A program made the translations under genes and the position numbers. DNA of 30,340 bases. Origin: Actinomycetota bacterium (GTDB lineage: Bacteria > Actinomycetota > Actinomycetes > Nanopelagicales > Nanopelagicaceae). Location: contig WLHY01000002.1 of the NCBI GenBank assembly GCA_009702465.1, positions 1 to 30,340 of the forward strand. The letters are read 5' to 3'. This document shows positions 28,081 through 30,340 of this stretch, one piece after another (the stretch's first letter is position 1; the number at the start of each line of letters is the position of its first letter). The notes below the pieces were generated by a model. The model was given only the letters and a program-made list of their open reading frames with translations. It was not told the DNA's origin and made no database searches.

Positions 28081-28117
28081 CAATAGAAGCAATAGAAGCA
28101 ATAGAAGCAATAGGAGG
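28081..28117 (+). repeat. 9-bp tandem repeat ending in the rpmI ribosome-binding site
   Basis: The unit CAATAGAAG occurs three times without error (28081-28089, 28090-28098, 28099-28107). A fourth copy, CAATAGGAG (28108-28116), differs by one A-to-G change. That change creates the AGGAGG Shine-Dalgarno sequence (28112-28117), 5 nt before the rpmI ATG. The array fills much of the 82-nt infC-rpmI gap. Such arrays can change copy number by slippage; any effect on translation is inference. Confidence 0.92.
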
Positions 28118-28122
28118 AAGAT

Positions 28123-28320
28123 ATGCCAAAGATGAAAACCCACAGTGGTGCGAAGAAACGCTTTCGCTTAACTGGATCTGGAAAGATCATGCATGAGCGT
28201 GCAGGAAAGCGCCACTTATTAGAGCGCAAATCCTCTCGTCTAACCCGTCGTTTAACCGGCGATGTTGAGGCGAAGAAACCAAATACATTTTCGGCAAAGC
28301 GCATGCTTGGCTTGAAGTAA
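28123..28320 (+). CDS. rpmI: 50S ribosomal protein L35
   Basis: L35 is a small basic protein of the large ribosomal subunit. The 65 residues, [14 protein letters not shown] at the start, then [27 protein letters not shown] sequence and the end AKRMLGLK, are full length and typical. AGGAGG at 28112-28117 lies 5 nt before the ATG and comes from the last copy of a 9-bp tandem repeat. It lies between infC and rplT, the conserved operon order. Confidence 0.98.
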   Translation: MPKMKTHSGAKKRFRLTGSGKIMHERAGKRHLLERKSSRLTRRLTGDVEAKKPNTFSAKRMLGLK

Positions 28321-28334
28321 GGGAGATGAGATAA

Positions 28335-28697
28335 ATGGCAAGAGTAAAACGTGGCGTGCATGCAGCTAAAAAGCGCCGTACAACTTTAGAGAGAGCAGCG
28401 GGTTACCGTGGTCAGCGTTCTCGTTTATTTTCTAAGGCCAAAGAGCAGGTTACTCACTCAATGGTTTACGCCTTCAATGACCGCAAGGATAAGAAAGGTG
28501 ATTTCCGATCACTTTGGATTCAGCGGATCAATGCAGCAGCTCGAGAGAATGGCATGACCTACAACCGGTTAATGCAAGGGTTGAGGATTGCTGGCGTTGA
28601 AGTTGATCGCCGAGTTTTGTCTGAGCTTGCAACAAATGATCCAGCAGCATTTGCAAAATTAGTAGAGATTGCGCGTAAAAACGTAGTCACCGCTTAA
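28335..28697 (+). CDS. rplT: 50S ribosomal protein L20
   Basis: L20 binds 23S rRNA early in large-subunit assembly. The 120 residues show the basic N-terminal extension [32 protein letters not shown], then [35 protein letters not shown] and the globular C-terminal domain [24 protein letters not shown]. The length is normal. It starts 14 nt after rpmI with GGGAGATGAGAT upstream. In some bacteria L20 represses its own operon through the leader; whether that holds here is unknown. Confidence 0.98.
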   Translation: MARVKRGVHAAKKRRTTLERAAGYRGQRSRLFSKAKEQVTHSMVYAFNDRKDKKGDFRSLWIQRINAAARENGMTYNRLMQGLRIAGVEVDRRVLSELATNDPAAFAKLVEIARKNVVTA

Positions 28698-28709
28698 CAA
28701 AACCGTTTA

Positions 28710-29519
28710 ATGGAAAAGATTTCTAGCCTTCACTCTCCTCATGTCGGCAGAGTGAAGGCCCTTCTTGGTTCTAGGGGTAAGAAAAATCGCGAGTTGGAGA
28801 ATACCTTTGTTGCAGAAGGTCTCCAGGCAGTTCGTGAAGCTCTATACCCAAAAATGGGTGAAGGATTTAAAGTTAAACAGCTTTTTGTAACGCAAGTTGG
28901 TTTGTCAAAACTTTCCGCCGATCTTAATCTTTCCGCTCTAGAGAATGTTGAGATCTTTGAAACAACAGATCAGGTTATGAATGAGATGGCTGATTCCCAA
29001 TCACCTCAGGGGATTCTGGCTCTCTGTTCAACTAAATCTTTAAAGATTGAGGATCTTTGGCGAAGTGCCCCGAGCAAGATTGCTTATTTTTGGCAGATTC
29101 AGGATCCTGGAAATGCCGGAACAGTGATCAGAACCGCTGATGCTTGTGGCTTTGATGCAGTAATTTTCTCAGACAACTCGGTAGATATATTTAATCCTAA
29201 AACAGTCAGGGCCACTGTGGGTTCTCTTTGGCATATTCCGGTGATCGCCGACATCGAGATTAATCAATTTATTGATGAGGCTCGCGCTCAAGATTTTGAA
29301 CTTCATGCACTTGCTGTTGATGGTCAAGAGATACTCAACAATGAGTATGTGCAGCGCTGCCAGAAAAACAGTATTTGGATTTTTGGAAATGAGGCTCGTG
29401 GTTTACCGGCCCTTCCAGAATCGGTGAAAAAGCTTCAGATCCCGATGAAGGGCCATGCCGAATCATTAAATGTATCCAGCGCTGCCTCAATCCTCATGCA
29501 TTTAGTAGGTCTTAATTAG
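28710..29519 (+). CDS. TrmH/SpoU family RNA 2'-O-methyltransferase
   Basis: A 269-residue SPOUT methyltransferase. An N-terminal substrate-binding domain (ISSLHSPHVGRVKALLGSRGKKNRELENTFVAEGLQAVREAL) precedes the knotted SAM-binding domain. The three SpoU motifs are visible: FWQIQDPGNAGTVIRTADACGFDAVIF, WIFGNEARGLP, and IPMKGHAESLNVSSAASILMHL. It modifies the ribose of an rRNA or tRNA nucleotide; its place after rplT fits the group that methylates 23S rRNA, but the target position cannot be read from sequence. It begins 12 nt after rplT with no Shine-Dalgarno sequence, and pheS follows 15 nt later. Confidence 0.93.
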   Translation: MEKISSLHSPHVGRVKALLGSRGKKNRELENTFVAEGLQAVREALYPKMGEGFKVKQLFVTQVGLSKLSADLNLSALENVEIFETTDQVMNEMADSQSPQGILALCSTKSLKIEDLWRSAPSKIAYFWQIQDPGNAGTVIRTADACGFDAVIFSDNSVDIFNPKTVRATVGSLWHIPVIADIEINQFIDEARAQDFELHALAVDGQEILNNEYVQRCQKNSIWIFGNEARGLPALPESVKKLQIPMKGHAESLNVSSAASILMHLVGLN

Positions 29520-29534
29520 TAGGCTTCGCAGATT

Positions 29535-30340
29535 ATGAGTCCCTCAGATGACACCCTCTTTACCGAGGAACAGATCAAGAGTGATGAAAAGGTTGCTATC
29601 GCTGCGATTAATGCGGCTAAAAATTTAGAGGATTTAAAACAGGTCAAAATAGATTTTATTGGAGATAAATCACCGCTCGCTAAATCCAATCAAAGATTGG
29701 GTTCACTAAGCGCAGAACAACGCGCTCAATTTGGAAAAATTATTGGTGCCGCAAGGAGCAATCTCAATCAAATTTTTTCCGCGAAGAATGAGAGTTTAGA
29801 GAGAGAAAAGGATGCGCATGCACTCCTTACTGAACGGGTAGACATCACTTTACCCAATCGCCAATCGCTTCCAGGTGGGTTGCATCCGCTGACATTGTTA
29901 TCAAATGAGATATCGGATCTCTTCTTAGGAATAGGTTATGAAATCAAAGAGGGTCCAGAGCTTGAATCAGAGTGGTTAAATTTTGATGCTCTCAATATTC
30001 CGGCGGATCATCCAGCTCGTACTATGCAAGACACATTCTTCATCGAACCATTAGAAGCTAAATTGGTGTTACGGACACACACCTCACCAGTTCAGATAAG
30101 AACAATGTTGGATCAAAAGCCACCTATCTACGTTATCTGTCCAGGTAAGGTTTATCGAGCTGATGAACTAGATGCCACTCATACGCCAGTCTTCCATCAA
30201 GTAGAGGGTTTAGTAATTGATGAAAATATTACGATGGCGGATCTAAAGGGCACATTGGATTACTTTGCCAAAAGTATTTTTGGCGAGGGTGTAAAAACCA
30301 GATTGCGTCCATCTTACTTTCCTTTCACTGAACCTAGCGC
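29535..30340 (+). CDS. pheS: Phenylalanyl-tRNA synthetase alpha subunit (partial)
   Basis: This is the 5' part of pheS; the gene runs off the right edge with about 268 codons seen. PheS with PheT charges tRNA-Phe. The N-terminal helical arm (about residues 10-100) shows the typical KVDFIGDKSPLAKSNQRLG-like segment, here VKIDFIGDKSPLAKSNQRLG. The catalytic domain begins with LPGGLHPLTLLSNEI and continues through DALNIPADHPARTMQDTFF, LRTHTSPVQIRTM and the class II motif 2 GKVYRADELDATHTPVFHQVEGL, ending at RPSYFPFTEPS. I chose ATG 29535, 15 nt after the methyltransferase stop; no clear Shine-Dalgarno sequence is seen. rplT-methyltransferase-pheS is a common actinobacterial order. Confidence 0.96.
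   Translation, partial: MSPSDDTLFTEEQIKSDEKVAIAAINAAKNLEDLKQVKIDFIGDKSPLAKSNQRLGSLSAEQRAQFGKIIGAARSNLNQIFSAKNESLEREKDAHALLTERVDITLPNRQSLPGGLHPLTLLSNEISDLFLGIGYEIKEGPELESEWLNFDALNIPADHPARTMQDTFFIEPLEAKLVLRTHTSPVQIRTMLDQKPPIYVICPGKVYRADELDATHTPVFHQVEGLVIDENITMADLKGTLDYFAKSIFGEGVKTRLRPSYFPFTEPS

Noticed and set aside
28081..28117. Short CRISPR-like array
   Set aside because: The units are 9 bp, directly adjacent with no spacers, and no cas genes are present.
28059..28361. Minus-strand open frame with CFYCFYCFYC repeats
   Set aside because: The repeat is the reverse reading of the CAATAGAAG tandem array, and the rest is antisense to rpmI.

Overview
The window is a dense stretch of core chromosome from a low-GC member of the Actinomycetota. 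The phylum call rests on RbpA, WhiA, an actinobacterial SufR with its suf operon, the Arg-type Walker A of RapZ, and the gene order uvrB-uvrA-uvrC-rapZ-yvcK-whiA-gap-pgk-tpiA-secG-rbpA. By eye G+C is in the low to mid 40s percent. Together with very short intergenic spaces, this suggests a streamlined freshwater lineage such as acI / 'Ca. Nanopelagicales'; that narrower placement is inference. I see no insertion sequence, prophage, CRISPR array, tRNA or rRNA. I did not find a convincing novel defence or mobile system.

Layout. (1) 1-7904, plus strand: the end of uvrB, then uvrA and uvrC (nucleotide excision repair), then rapZ, yvcK and whiA. (2) 7996-10987: gap, pgk and tpiA (lower glycolysis). 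(3) 11081-11683: secG (protein export) and rbpA (RNA polymerase activator). (4) 11680-17257, minus strand: ctaA-tkt-tal-pgi, that is heme A synthesis, the non-oxidative pentose phosphate branch and glucose-6-phosphate isomerase. It converges on rbpA with a 4-nt overlap. (5) 17380-25516, plus strand: sufR-sufB-sufD-Rieske-sufC-sufS-sufU-sufT and an ABC exporter; the first eight make and regulate Fe-S cluster assembly. (6) 25508-27135, minus strand: a DUF3099 membrane protein and, separated from it by the only clear intrinsic terminator, an NCS2 uracil/xanthine permease. (7) 27136-27470: a 335-nt gene-free leader. (8) 27471-30340, plus strand: infC-rpmI-rplT, a TrmH/SpoU RNA methyltransferase and the start of pheS.

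The most useful observations are about fine structure. tal and pgi are contiguous in one reading frame, separated only by a TAG. A CAAC-N6-GTTG palindrome overlaps a GTG that is probably the true sufR start. infC must begin at a non-canonical ATC (or ATT). A 9-bp tandem repeat upstream of rpmI has a last copy that supplies the Shine-Dalgarno sequence. The infC leader has mutually exclusive helices. The zwf-opcA-pgl block and ctaB are missing from places where relatives usually keep them. Three starts differ from the longest open frames: tkt (16364), sufR (17380) and infC (27471).
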